Shown piece after piece: positions 52,396-60,677 of a DNA stretch of 60,677 nucleotides. A program made the translations under genes and the position numbers. Every line of letters starts with the position of its first letter. Position 1 is the first letter of the stretch. The stretch comes from CALCNS01 sp937897315 (GTDB lineage: Bacteria > Bacillota > JAAYKD01). A model generated the notes under the pieces. It made no database searches. It was not told the DNA's origin and worked only from the letters and a program-made list of their open reading frames with translations. The DNA is taken from positions 1 through 60,677 of the forward strand of contig DAINOJ010000014.1 of the NCBI GenBank assembly GCA_036744005.1, read 5' to 3'.

Positions 52396-52494
52396 CTAAA
52401 TCCGTCGATTCCGCCTGAAGCTGCTAAAATAAAAGTAATAATAAGCATAGGAAAGGAAGCCTACAACAGAAACGTTACGAAGAGCGTTCAACAT
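52396..52494 (-). CDS. Tyrosine-rich leader peptide of the ABC operon, 32 aa
   Basis: A 32-codon ORF starts at ATG 52494 with AAAGGAGG 8 nt upstream and a consensus promoter. Its middle reads SYAYYYFYF (residues 15-23), five Tyr and two Phe codons in nine. The last codons, AAT CGA CGG (29-31), form the 5' strand of an antiterminator. A ribosome stalled at the Tyr codons would leave them free, so the antiterminator forms and the operon is read. A ribosome reaching the stop codon covers them, so the terminator forms. This is the geometry of classical amino-acid attenuators. The peptide itself needs no function. Confidence 0.8.
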   Translation of the reverse strand: MLNALRNVSVVGFLSYAYYYFYFSSFRRNRRI

Positions 52495-52528
52495 GTGGGG
52501 TTCCTCCTTTGCTTTGGAACTTTGTGCC

Positions 52529-52557
52529 AGTATAAGGGCATATGGAAACTTTGTCAA
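52529..52557 (-). promoter_or_regulatory. Promoter of the ABC operon leader
   Basis: On the minus strand TTGACA (52557-52552), 17 nt, TATACT (52534-52529); start near 52522. Confidence 0.85.
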
Positions 52558-52569
52558 TAGGGAAAAATA

Positions 52570-52603
52570 AAAATCTTCCCGAAAATTTTCGGGAAGATTT
52601 TTT
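52570..52603 (-). terminator. Terminator after tRNA-Lys
   Basis: AAATCTTCCCGAAAA and TTTTCGGGAAGATTT form a perfect palindrome with flanking A and T runs. Confidence 0.88.
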
Positions 52604-52608
52604 GCGTT

Positions 52609-52684
52609 TGGTGGGCCATCAGGGATTCGAACCCCGGACAGGCTGATTAAGAGTCAGCTGCTCTACCAGCTGAGCTAATGACCC
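52609..52684 (-). tRNA. tRNA-Lys (CTT anticodon)
   Basis: This is a 76-nt cloverleaf with encoded CCA: acceptor GGGTCAT/ATGGCCC, D-arm AGCTCAGCTGGTAGAGC, anticodon loop ACTCTTAAT (CTT), T-arm GGGGTTCGAATCCC. Confidence 0.96.
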
Positions 52685-52686
52685 GT

Positions 52687-52729
52687 GTTAGAACAAATGA
52701 ATTCTAACATAACGAGTTTCGGTTGTAAA
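52687..52729 (-). promoter_or_regulatory. tRNA-Lys promoter with dyad
   Basis: On the minus strand TTTACA (52729-52724), 17 nt, TAGAAT (52706-52701). GTTAGAA (52687-52693) and TTCTAAC (52702-52708) form a 7-bp inverted repeat that covers the -10 box and the start region. Confidence 0.65.
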
Positions 52730-52855
52730 GGGGTAGTATTGATTTTTTTCAATGAATTATAGCACATTTCGTATCAGACCTCTGTACGTTCATCATAGCT
52801 CGGATTCAAACAAAAGCATTAAAATCCGACATCTAAAAGTCACAAATATACATAT

Positions 52856-52942
52856 GTTACAGGAAGGAAATGGAATGTGGATACAGAATATTCTGAGGTA
52901 ACAAAACGAGTTACGTCTTAAATATGTAACTTGAAAAGTAAC
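52856..52942 (+). promoter_or_regulatory. Cluster of GTAAC/GTTAC elements upstream of the SLH-MBG gene
   Basis: Five copies of GTAAC or its complement GTTAC start at 52856, 52898, 52910, 52926 and 52938, and a perfect palindrome CAGAATATTCTG lies at 52884-52895. Between tRNA-Lys and this cluster (52730-52855) I see nothing else. No clean -35/-10 pair is evident for the gene. Confidence 0.4.
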
Positions 52943-52963
52943 TAACGGAATGAGGGGTAATCA

Positions 52964-55900
52964 ATGAATACAAAGCATTTCACGGGGAGAAAAATTAGCG
53001 TCTTTTTGGTCAGTTTAATCTGTCTAAGCATACTTTATAACTCCTTGTCGTTGTCAGAAAGTGTAACCGCACAACCTTACGATAGAGCTAGTGAGGTCGA
53101 TGTTGCGATTTATCATCAGCAGCCACAAGATGCATTGGAAAGCATGGGAATGATGAGTTTGTTCTCTCTGCCAACCACATCGGACTTCAATTTGGGGTTC
53201 GAGAGCGACCTAAGTGGATGGGAGACTCATGGCGTTGTCAGTGTCAGTGAGTATTCAAGCATTCAGGCAGGTAGTAACCATTGGGAAGTGTGGCCAAAGA
53301 ATAACAAAATGGCAGTCATGCAACCATCGGGCTCTGCTATCCCTTTTAGTACCGTCGCTAGCATCTTAAATATCTCTTCATCAAGCCAGAGCTATTTCCT
53401 CTCCAACTTTCCAAACCCAACAGATTTTGCATATATTTACAAAGACATCTCTTTGAATGCAGGTCAAATCTACTATGTGGCATGGAACTATGTTGCTACA
53501 GATTATGAGCCCTTTAATGATGCCTCGTTTTTTACTTTATCAAATTTAAATAATTCATCGGCACATGCAACCATCAATGGCATCACAACCGATGTTAGTT
53601 TGTTGGGAGCTACTGTGAAAGGTACCGGTAACTACAGCACGGGTAGCTATGGTAGTACAGGGTGGCAAAATCTATCGTTCAAAGCAAATGAGACAAGCAG
53701 TTATCGGATTGGGTTCATGGTGTTCAATTTAGATGACACAGCTTTACCACCTGTGTTATTCGTCGATGATGGTCCGGGGATTGTTAAGAATAACGGTGTT
53801 GTATTTGAACCGATCGGTGAAGACCCCAATGCACCTCCACCTCCGGTTCCCGATACCACACCTCCGTCCTTAACTGCAGGAGCAGTCTCTCGTACCTCCG
53901 ATACTTCTGCAACGGTGAAATTTACAACAGATGAAAACGGTTCATATTACTATGCAGTAGTTGACGATGGAGTAAGCACTCCGACGATTAACACAGATGG
54001 AACTGGGACAAACTGTACTACAGGAGAAGTAACCATCACAAATCCTACCGGCTTGACTGCAGGTGCAAAAGATATTTATATAAAAGTCAAAGACAATGCA
54101 GGGAATGTTAGTACTATACTTCAAATGGATATCGATGCTTATCAAACCGCAAAAGCAAATCAGGCCGTAAATTTCGATTCTTTGCCGAACAAAACCTATG
54201 GAGATCCCATCTTCACGTTGGTAGCTTCTGCCTCGTCAGGTTTACCGGTGGCCTTTATCAGTTCTGATCCTACCATTGCGAGTATCAGTGATGATTCGGT
54301 TCTCATTCATAAACCGGGAACTGTTATCATTACGGCTACTCAAAGTGGGAATGATTCTTTCTATGAAGCTTCTGCTCAGCAATCCCTTACCATTGATAAG
54401 TTAGCGGTTCAAGTGATTAATACATCTGTATCCTCTAAGGAATATGATGGCACTACCACGGCAACACTAATCGGTGCGACTCTAAAAGGGCATCTGAAAG
54501 CGGATGATGTGGTGTTATCTCAGTCTACTACCGGTACTTTCGATAGTTCGGCTGTTGGTGAACAAAAAGCAGTGACCACGTACTTTACTCTCACAGGACC
54601 CGATAGCGAGAAGTATACATTGAGTCAACCGTTAGATTTGAAAGGTAACATTGTACCAAGATCTGTCACAGTGACGGCAGAAACATTGGCAAAAACCTAT
54701 GGTAATAATGACCCAGTCCTATCGTATTCCCTGACGACTGGAAGCTTAGTCTCTGGAGATTTGTTTTCAGGAGTACTTACCAGAATCGCAGGTGAAACGG
54801 TTGGTACCTATGAGATTACCCAAGGAACTCTACAACTTAACGATAACTACAATTTGAGCTTCATAGAAGGAAGCTTAGAGATCACCAAACGATCGGTCAC
54901 CATCTCAGCGGACGCAAAGATGAAAGTGTATGGAAACGAAGATCCAACCTTGACCTACCAAATCACAGAAGGTAGCTTGGCTTTCCAAGATGCTTTCACA
55001 GGTGCATTAACCAGAACCATTGGTGAGACCGTTGGCAATTACGACATCACCCAAGGTTCGGTAGCGCTGAACGACAACTACACCTTAAGCATTGTCAAAG
55101 GTAACTTGGAAATTACTAAGAGACCGATTACCATTGTTGCAGATGCAAAAACCAAAGTCTACGGAAACGATGACCCTGCTTTGACCTACCAAATCACGGA
55201 AGGTAGCTTGGCTTTCCAAGATGCTTTTGCAGGTGGGTTAACTAGAGCGACCGGTGAAACAGTTGGCAACTACGATATTACCCAAGGTTCAGTGGCGTTA
55301 AACAGCAACTACAACCTAAGCTTTGTGAGTGGTAGCTTGGAGATCACACAAAGACCGATTATCATCACCGCAGATGCAAAAACAAAAGTCTACGGAAACG
55401 ATGATCCTGCTTTGACATACCAAATCACGGAAGGTAGCTTGGCTTTCCAAGATGCTTTCTCGGGCACACTCACCAGAGCGACTGATGACACGGTTGGCAA
55501 CTACGATATTACCCAAGGTTCAGTGGCGCTGAATGACAACTATACCTTAAGTTTTGTGAAAGGCAACCTAGAAGTAACCAAACGGCCAATCACCATCACC
55601 GCAGATGCAAAGACCAAAGTGTATGGAAACGATGATCCTGCTTTGACTTACCAAATCACCGAAGGTAGCTTGGCTTTCCAAGATGCTTTCACAGGTGCTT
55701 TAACCAGAGCAAACGGTGAAACCGTTGGCAACTACGATATTACCCAAGGTAGTGTGGCGTTAAACAGCAACTACAATCTAAGCTTTGTGAAAGGCAACTT
55801 GGAGATCACACAAAGACCGGTCACCATTACTGCAGATGCAAAGACCAAAGTCTACGGAAACGATGACCCTGCTTTGACCTACCAAATCACGGAAGGTAGC

Positions 55901-58900
55901 TTGGCTTTCCAAGATGCTTTCTCGGGCGCACTCACCAGAGCAACCGGTGAAGCAGTTGGCAACTACGATATTACCCAAGGTTCAGTAGCGCTGAACGACA
56001 ACTACAATCTAAGCTTTGTGAAAGGCAACTTGGAAATCACACAAAGACCGATTACTATTACTGCAGATGCGAAAACCAAAGTCTACGGAAACGATGATCC
56101 TGCCTTGACCTACCAAATCACCGAAGGTAGCTTAGCTTTCCAAGATACTTTCAGTGGCACACTAACCAGAGCAACTGGTGAAAACGTTGGCAATTACGAC
56201 ATTACTAAAGGTTCGGTAGCGCTGAACGACAACTACAATCTAAGCTTTGTGAAAGGCAACTTGGAAATCACACAAAGACCGATTACTATTACTGCAGATG
56301 ATAAAACGAAAGTCTACGGAAATGAAGATCCGGAATTAACATATCAAGTGACAACGATGACCCCGTTGTATCTGGTAACTTCGGGCAACCTCGTATTCCA
56401 AGATACCTTTACAGGATCATTAACACGCGAAGCTGGCGAAACGGTTGGCAACTACGATATTACCCAAGGTAGTATGGCGTTAAACAGCAACTACAATCTA
56501 AGCTTTGTGAAAGGCAACTTGGAGATCACACAAAGACCGGTCACCATTACTGCAGATGCAAAGACCAAAGTCTACGGAAACGATGACCCTGCTTTGACCT
56601 ACCAAATCACGGAAGGTAGCTTGGCTTTCCAAGATGCTTTTGCAGGTGGGTTAACTAGAGCGACCGGTGAAACAGTTGGCAACTACGATATTACCCAAGG
56701 TAGTGTGGCGTTAAACAGCAACTACAACCTAAGCTTTGTGAAAGGTAACTTGGAGATTACAAAGAGACCGGTCACCATCACCGCAGATGCAAAGACCAAA
56801 GTGTATGGAAACGATGATCCTGCTTTGACCTACCAAATCACGGAAGGTAGCTTGGCTTTCCAAGATGCTTTCTCGGGCGCACTCACCAGAGCAACCGGTG
56901 AAGCAGTTGGCAACTACGATATTACCCAAGGTTCAGTAGCGTTAAACAGCAACTACAACCTAAGCTTTGTGAAAGGTAACTTGGAGATCACACAAAGACC
57001 GGTCACCATTACTGCAGATGCAAAGACCAAAGTCTACGGAAACGATGACCCTGCTTTGACCTACCAAATCACGGAAGGTAGCTTGGCTTTCCAAGATGCT
57101 TTCACAGGTGCTTTAACCAGAGCAAACGGAGAAACCGTTGGCAACTACGATATTACCCAAGGTTCAGTGGCACTGAATGACAACTACACCTTAAGTTTTG
57201 TGAAAGGCAACTTGGAAATCACCAAGCGTCCCATTACCATCACTGCCGATGCTCAAAGTAAAATCTATGGGAATGCCGACCCTGCCTTGAGTTATCGAAT
57301 CACCCAAGGAGAATTGGCATATGACGATACCTTCCAGGGAGGGCTAGACCGGGACTCTGGTGACGATGTTGGGACGTATCGAATACTTCAAGGGACATTG
57401 AACCTTAATCAGAATTACGACCTCACTTTCCAACTCAGTAGTCTAGAAATAACACCTCGCTCACTCACTATTACCATTGGCGATGCCGAAAAAAACCAAA
57501 ACTCTCCTGACCCCCGTTTCACATATGAAGTAACCTCCGGAACTGTCATATCCTCCGACTCTATTGTGGGCTCGCCGGACCGCGAGCAAGGCGAACTTCC
57601 CGGTTCCTATACGATACACCAGGGAACCATAGATACCGGCCCAAATTATGATGTCTACTTTGTAACAGGAACTCTAACAATACAGCCGGAAGACGTACCG
57701 ATTAGCAAAGACAACGTGGAAGTCATTATCAATGGAAATGTGGAGCAAATTGGCAAGCAAACCCTTATCGGAGATGATGAGAAACCTAAAACGTTGCTAC
57801 TTACTGTGGACACGGAACAAGCTTTGAAACGAATTGATGAACTTCAAAAGAAAAACGAAGCCGAAACAGAAACGGCGAAGAATACCTTTTTGGTTCCCGT
57901 GAATAACGTTGGTTCTACTCCAGTCAAAGTAAACCTCACAGGAGATGTGGTAAAAAATCTTGAGGAAGGTCAGTTCGATGTCCAAATTCAGTCAGGAAAC
58001 ATTACTTATAATGTGCCGGCTCAAGAATTTTCTATTATGCAAGTTGCCAACCGCATGAATGTTTCGGCTGAACAACTGCGAAGTATAGAAATCGAAACCA
58101 CCATACAGCCGGTCTCCGAAGCAGCGACACAAGCTTACAGAAGTTTCGTGGAACAGAACAACAATCAGTTGGTCTTCCCACCGGTAGCCTTCCACATTGA
58201 AGCCAAAACTGAAAAGCAAGATGGAACCACGGAAAGCGTAACCATTACTCAATTTACCAATTATGTTAATCGGACCATTGAACTACCGGCGAATACCGAC
58301 CCGAAACTCGTAACGACGGGAATCATCTTCCATGATGATGGCACCTACAGTCATGTTCCCACCACAGTCTACCAGCTCAATGGGAAATGGTATGCGAACA
58401 TCAATTCATTAACCAATTCGGAGTATGCTCTTATCTTTAACTCCGTCACCGTACCTGCTGTGGCAAATCATTGGTCGAAGTCCATGGTAGAAGATATGGC
58501 TGCCCGTTTAGTTTTAGTCGATGTAGAACACTTCTCACCCGATGCACCAATCACACGCTCCGAGTTTGCCGACTACATTGTTCGAGCTCTTGGATTATAC
58601 CGCAAAGAGAAAGTAGGTTCCTCTAGCTTCCTCGATGTCGACACGAATCACCAAGACTTCTTAGTGATTGAAATCGCTCATCGTTATGGCATCATCCATG
58701 GCTACAACAATGGCACCTTCCAACCGGATCAACTCATCACCCGCCAAGAAGCTATGACCATGTATAGTAGAGCTATGGAGATAACTCAACTAGTAGGAAC
58801 AAATGCATTACGATTCCAACAATTCGAAGATTTCTCCGAAGTTAGTACTTGGGCTGCCGAGTATGTGAAGAGTGTCGTGGCTGCGGGTGTGTTCAACGGC

Positions 58901-59002
58901 ACTTCGAGTCAAACGTTGTCACCACTAACGCAATTAACTCATGCAGAATCCTTAACAGCCATTCGAAATTTGCTGGTGAAGTCCAATTTGATCAATCAGT
59001 AA
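52964..59002 (+). CDS. Giant secreted SLH-domain protein with MBG repeat array
   Basis: The 2012-residue secreted protein starts with a signal peptide (about 1-37). Next come a globular region (38-280), a proline linker (PPPPVPDTTPPS), an Ig-like domain (about 300-395), a short YGDP domain and a YDG domain (SKEYDGTT near 493). Thirteen MBG-type repeats of about 77 residues follow (566-1575), then a domain of about 250 residues and three SLH domains (from about 1830), which anchor S-layer proteins to cell-wall polymer. It is therefore a stalk-like surface protein, possibly an adhesin. The start ATG 52964 has GAGGGG upstream. It is a stand-alone gene with terminator and tRNA genes downstream. 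Confidence 0.9.
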   Translation: MNTKHFTGRKISVFLVSLICLSILYNSLSLSESVTAQPYDRASEVDVAIYHQQPQDALESMGMMSLFSLPTTSDFNLGFESDLSGWETHGVVSVSEYSSIQAGSNHWEVWPKNNKMAVMQPSGSAIPFSTVASILNISSSSQSYFLSNFPNPTDFAYIYKDISLNAGQIYYVAWNYVATDYEPFNDASFFTLSNLNNSSAHATINGITTDVSLLGATVKGTGNYSTGSYGSTGWQNLSFKANETSSYRIGFMVFNLDDTALPPVLFVDDGPGIVKNNGVVFEPIGEDPNAPPPPVPDTTPPSLTAGAVSRTSDTSATVKFTTDENGSYYYAVVDDGVSTPTINTDGTGTNCTTGEVTITNPTGLTAGAKDIYIKVKDNAGNVSTILQMDIDAYQTAKANQAVNFDSLPNKTYGDPIFTLVASASSGLPVAFISSDPTIASISDDSVLIHKPGTVIITATQSGNDSFYEASAQQSLTIDKLAVQVINTSVSSKEYDGTTTATLIGATLKGHLKADDVVLSQSTTGTFDSSAVGEQKAVTTYFTLTGPDSEKYTLSQPLDLKGNIVPRSVTVTAETLAKTYGNNDPVLSYSLTTGSLVSGDLFSGVLTRIAGETVGTYEITQGTLQLNDNYNLSFIEGSLEITKRSVTISADAKMKVYGNEDPTLTYQITEGSLAFQDAFTGALTRTIGETVGNYDITQGSVALNDNYTLSIVKGNLEITKRPITIVADAKTKVYGNDDPALTYQITEGSLAFQDAFAGGLTRATGETVGNYDITQGSVALNSNYNLSFVSGSLEITQRPIIITADAKTKVYGNDDPALTYQITEGSLAFQDAFSGTLTRATDDTVGNYDITQGSVALNDNYTLSFVKGNLEVTKRPITITADAKTKVYGNDDPALTYQITEGSLAFQDAFTGALTRANGETVGNYDITQGSVALNSNYNLSFVKGNLEITQRPVTITADAKTKVYGNDDPALTYQITEGSLAFQDAFSGALTRATGEAVGNYDITQGSVALNDNYNLSFVKGNLEITQRPITITADAKTKVYGNDDPALTYQITEGSLAFQDTFSGTLTRATGENVGNYDITKGSVALNDNYNLSFVKGNLEITQRPITITADDKTKVYGNEDPELTYQVTTMTPLYLVTSGNLVFQDTFTGSLTREAGETVGNYDITQGSMALNSNYNLSFVKGNLEITQRPVTITADAKTKVYGNDDPALTYQITEGSLAFQDAFAGGLTRATGETVGNYDITQGSVALNSNYNLSFVKGNLEITKRPVTITADAKTKVYGNDDPALTYQITEGSLAFQDAFSGALTRATGEAVGNYDITQGSVALNSNYNLSFVKGNLEITQRPVTITADAKTKVYGNDDPALTYQITEGSLAFQDAFTGALTRANGETVGNYDITQGSVALNDNYTLSFVKGNLEITKRPITITADAQSKIYGNADPALSYRITQGELAYDDTFQGGLDRDSGDDVGTYRILQGTLNLNQNYDLTFQLSSLEITPRSLTITIGDAEKNQNSPDPRFTYEVTSGTVISSDSIVGSPDREQGELPGSYTIHQGTIDTGPNYDVYFVTGTLTIQPEDVPISKDNVEVIINGNVEQIGKQTLIGDDEKPKTLLLTVDTEQALKRIDELQKKNEAETETAKNTFLVPVNNVGSTPVKVNLTGDVVKNLEEGQFDVQIQSGNITYNVPAQEFSIMQVANRMNVSAEQLRSIEIETTIQPVSEAATQAYRSFVEQNNNQLVFPPVAFHIEAKTEKQDGTTESVTITQFTNYVNRTIELPANTDPKLVTTGIIFHDDGTYSHVPTTVYQLNGKWYANINSLTNSEYALIFNSVTVPAVANHWSKSMVEDMAARLVLVDVEHFSPDAPITRSEFADYIVRALGLYRKEKVGSSSFLDVDTNHQDFLVIEIAHRYGIIHGYNNGTFQPDQLITRQEAMTMYSRAMEITQLVGTNALRFQQFEDFSEVSTWAAEYVKSVVAAGVFNGTSSQTLSPLTQLTHAESLTAIRNLLVKSNLINQ
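54659..57688 (+). repeat. Tandem MBG coding repeats, 13 units of about 231 bp
   Basis: Units start at 54659, 54890, 55121, 55352, 55583, 55814, 56045, 56276, 56534, 56765, 56996, 57227 and 57458. Units 2-11 (54890-57226) are nearly identical in DNA; the first and last two diverge. The unit at 56276 is 258 bp, with 9 extra codons in the middle. Consensus features are ADAKTKVYGNDDPALTYQIT and VGNYDITQGSVALN. Confidence 0.93.
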
Positions 59003-59020
59003 ACCAAATGTATTCAAAGA

Positions 59021-59060
59021 AAGTTCCCTCTTGTTTCAAAACGAGAAGGAACTTTTTTTT
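59021..59060 (+). terminator. Terminator after the SLH-MBG gene
   Basis: AAGTTCC-CTCTTGTTT pairs with AAACGAGAAGGAACTT, followed by eight T. Confidence 0.9.
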
Positions 59061-59069
59061 GAAGCCGGC

Positions 59070-59098
59070 TTGACAAAGCAAAGTGTATCGCATATAAT
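59070..59098 (+). promoter_or_regulatory. Promoter of the tRNA pair
   Basis: TTGACA (59070-59075), 17 nt, TATAAT (59093-59098): a full consensus promoter. Confidence 0.92.
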
Positions 59099-59117
59099 AA
59101 TCAAGCCAGTAAGAAAT

Positions 59118-59194
<77 letters not shown>

Positions 59195-59204
59195 CTTTAC
59201 TCTT

Positions 59205-59280
59205 GGCGGAGTAGCTCAGCTGGCAGAGCAAGCGGTTCATACCCGCTGTGTCGTTGGTTCAAATCCGACCTCCGCTACCA
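59205..59280 (+). tRNA. tRNA-Met elongator (CAT)
   Basis: This is a 76-nt cloverleaf with encoded CCA, acceptor GGCGGAG/CTCCGCT and anticodon CAT at 59238-59240 in CGGTTCATACCCG, resembling Bacillus elongator Met. A lysidine-modified tRNA-Ile2 also has CAT but is less likely by sequence. Confidence 0.9.
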
Positions 59281-59293
59281 AATCATATTTTTC

Positions 59294-59325
59294 CGTTGCA
59301 GTTTTGACTGCAACGGTTTTTTTTA
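59294..59325 (+). terminator. Terminator after the tRNA pair
   Basis: CCGTTGCAG pairs with CTGCAACGG (9 bp, 6-nt loop), followed by eight T. Confidence 0.93.
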
Positions 59326-59397
59326 AACCACAGTCGGCCATTAAAGTCAAATTTTTTCTTCTTTTCTTATACTTTTTCTATGATTCTAAAGGTTAGA

Positions 59398-59440
59398 GTA
59401 ACAGAATATGATTGACAAGTTACTTAAGTAATCGTATAAT
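59398..59440 (+). promoter_or_regulatory. Promoter of the prepilin-like gene with GTAAC elements
   Basis: TTGACA (59412-59417), 17 nt, TATAAT (59435-59440). The spacer holds the 12-bp palindrome TTACTTAAGTAA, and GTAACAGAATAT precedes the -35 box. The SLH-MBG gene has similar GTAAC and ACAGAATAT elements upstream. Confidence 0.75.
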
Positions 59441-59502
59441 TGAAATGGATAGGATTAGTTATTTACCATTTAATATAGATATTTAGGGAAGGGGCGTTTG
59501 AA

Positions 59503-60677
59503 ATGAAGATCAAGAGACGAGCCGGCTTCACCATGGTGGAGATGGTAGTGGTTTTCATGGTGATGTCAGTGTTTATCGGTGTTAGTGTCCCCCCCATACA
59601 AGCTTATTACGAAAATACAGGTTACAAAGACGTTCAGAATCGAGCTGAAACGGTCTTTTATGCTGCCCAACAGACGGTTACTTCTATGACTTTGAGCTCG
59701 CAGATTGAACCGTTCTTTCAAGGAGTTAAGACAGTGGCGTTCCCCGTAGATGATGTACTATTTCCACACCTTGGATTAACAGATGACTCTGCTTCAGAAA
59801 CTCGTTATTATGCAATACGATACAACAAAAGCGATTTAACAAATCCGACTACGGAAGGGCAACTGGTTCTTGATTTGCTACAGAACTTAATTGCAGAAAA
59901 AGATATGTTCAATGCCTCAATCACCATTGAGGTAGATTCTCATACCTATACCATTCAAACAGTGTTCTACTCTCTGGAAAGTGTTACATTTAACTATGGC
60001 TCGGGCAGTGGGATCAACTTAGTAAACCGTACCAATGAAACCTTAAAGCAATTAAAACTAGGTATGGCAGAAGCCAATGTTTCATTTAAAGTATTGGCGC
60101 TGGAAACCAATGTTCTGCAAGAGCCCTTTATTGCTTCGGATATCGAGTTGGTAAATCCAGTTTCGGGAGTTGTGGACGGCGACGATGAAGGAGACGATGA
60201 TGAGTGGTGGGAAGATGATCCTACCGAAGAAGAGGATCCACCTGGTGATGGGGGAGACCCTTGGGTCATTACAGACCCAACAATCACGCCACAAAACCCA
60301 TATTCTATTTATTTAAAATTAGACGATGTAGTTCATGTTAGAAGTTTAAAAATCCATTGGTGGAGTCCTACTGCCAGCAACTCTACAATATATAAATACA
60401 AATTATTCTATCGCCAGCAGAATAACGGTAGTTGGAAAGAAGTTAAGAATACGGACAAGAAGATGAGTTATTTTCAAGATAGCGGCGTGAGTCTTCAATC
60501 TTTGTCTAAGAAAACCATGGAACTCAGAGTGGATATCTTAACAAACAACAACCCGAATTATAAGTATGGTGTCTATGAGTTCACGGTTTATACGCAAGAG
60601 CAAAGCAATAAAGCAATTATTGCTCAGACTGTCAAAAAAGTCCAGGTGAACGCGAGTTCAGCTGGGCTTTTAGTAAT
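59503..60677 (+). CDS. Prepilin-like protein with class III leader, partial at right edge
   Basis: The open frame runs from ATG 59503 to the window edge with no stop (391 codons visible). It starts MKIKRRAG-FTMVEMVVVFMVM: a short basic leader, the G/F prepilin cleavage site after Gly8, Glu at mature position 5, and a hydrophobic N-terminal helix. The body is much longer than a normal pilin and contains a highly acidic Asp/Glu/Pro/Trp stretch at about 226-260. The region after it looks like a beta-domain (SLKIHWWSPTAS, YKLFYRQQ). It could be a large minor pseudopilin or an adhesin displayed on a pilus. It is a likely substrate of the A24 peptidase encoded at 23615. Confidence 0.8.
   Translation, partial: MKIKRRAGFTMVEMVVVFMVMSVFIGVSVPPIQAYYENTGYKDVQNRAETVFYAAQQTVTSMTLSSQIEPFFQGVKTVAFPVDDVLFPHLGLTDDSASETRYYAIRYNKSDLTNPTTEGQLVLDLLQNLIAEKDMFNASITIEVDSHTYTIQTVFYSLESVTFNYGSGSGINLVNRTNETLKQLKLGMAEANVSFKVLALETNVLQEPFIASDIELVNPVSGVVDGDDEGDDDEWWEDDPTEEEDPPGDGGDPWVITDPTITPQNPYSIYLKLDDVVHVRSLKIHWWSPTASNSTIYKYKLFYRQQNNGSWKEVKNTDKKMSYFQDSGVSLQSLSKKTMELRVDILTNNNPNYKYGVYEFTVYTQEQSNKAIIAQTVKKVQVNASSAGLLV

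Noticed and set aside
54659..57688. CRISPR array or non-coding satellite
   Set aside because: The 231-bp repeats lie in one open frame and encode MBG domains; unit length and absence of unique spacers exclude CRISPR.
59205..59280. tRNA-Ile2 (lysidine, CAT)
   Set aside because: The anticodon-arm and acceptor sequence are closer to elongator tRNA-Met of Bacillus.

Overview
ORGANISM. The window looks like a low-to-mid GC Bacillota chromosome (Clostridia-like anaerobe). Evidence: strong AGGAGG ribosome sites, TTGACA/TATAAT promoters with 17-nt spacers, a short HisG that depends on HisZ, a Bacillus-type PurR, the MEP-pathway kinase IspE, three SLH domains on a surface protein, and the block ispE-purR-ctc-pth-mfd ... 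yabM-mazG-rqcP-divIC known from Bacillus and Clostridia. The sporulation genes normally found in that block (spoVG, spoVT, yabP, yabQ) are absent, which hints at a non-sporulating lineage. I cannot name the genus from the sequence. LAYOUT. 1-5.7 kb: end of a MATE transporter, a MupG-family protein, an acetyltransferase, an unknown protein paired with a Ycf46-like AAA+ ATPase, and an M20 peptidase. 5.8-10.6 kb: magnesium transporter corA behind an upstream ORF, then two Na/phosphate cotransporter paralogues, each behind a three-repeat PhoP-type box. 10.6-16.5 kb: an amidohydrolase divergent from two TldD paralogues and one TldE/PmbA. 16.5-22 kb: xanthine phosphoribosyltransferase and a complete BMP-type nucleoside ABC importer. 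22-24.7 kb: a GCAxxG protein with a TDT-family transporter, a prepilin peptidase and a small membrane protein. 24.7-32.7 kb: ispE, purR, rplY/ctc, pth, mfd and a parvulin foldase. 32.7-46.4 kb (minus strand): a CHASE4-GGDEF-EAL protein, a TPP-riboswitch thiamine salvage operon, and the operon hisZGDCBHAF-hisIE. 46.5-49.6 kb: yabM, mazG, rqcP and divIC. 49.6-52.6 kb (minus): an aromatic amino-acid-type ABC importer behind a tyrosine-rich leader peptide. 52.6-60.7 kb: tRNA-Lys, a 2012-residue SLH protein with 13 MBG repeats, tRNA-fMet, tRNA-Met, and a truncated prepilin-like protein. HOW IT WORKS TOGETHER. The most notable content is regulatory. Three operons appear to be controlled by translated leader ORFs. 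The his operon has a 96-codon leader with 14 His codons in front of an intrinsic terminator. The ABC importer has a 32-codon Tyr/Phe-rich leader whose 3' codons can form an 8-bp antiterminator with the terminator arm. corA has a 30-codon ORF starting M-E-G-D-P whose stop codon overlaps one of two mutually exclusive hairpins, the other of which hides the corA ribosome site. Amino-acid control of this kind is usually done by T-boxes in Bacillota, and the corA arrangement resembles in logic the mgtL/magnesium systems of enterobacteria. All of this is read from base pairing by eye and is untested.
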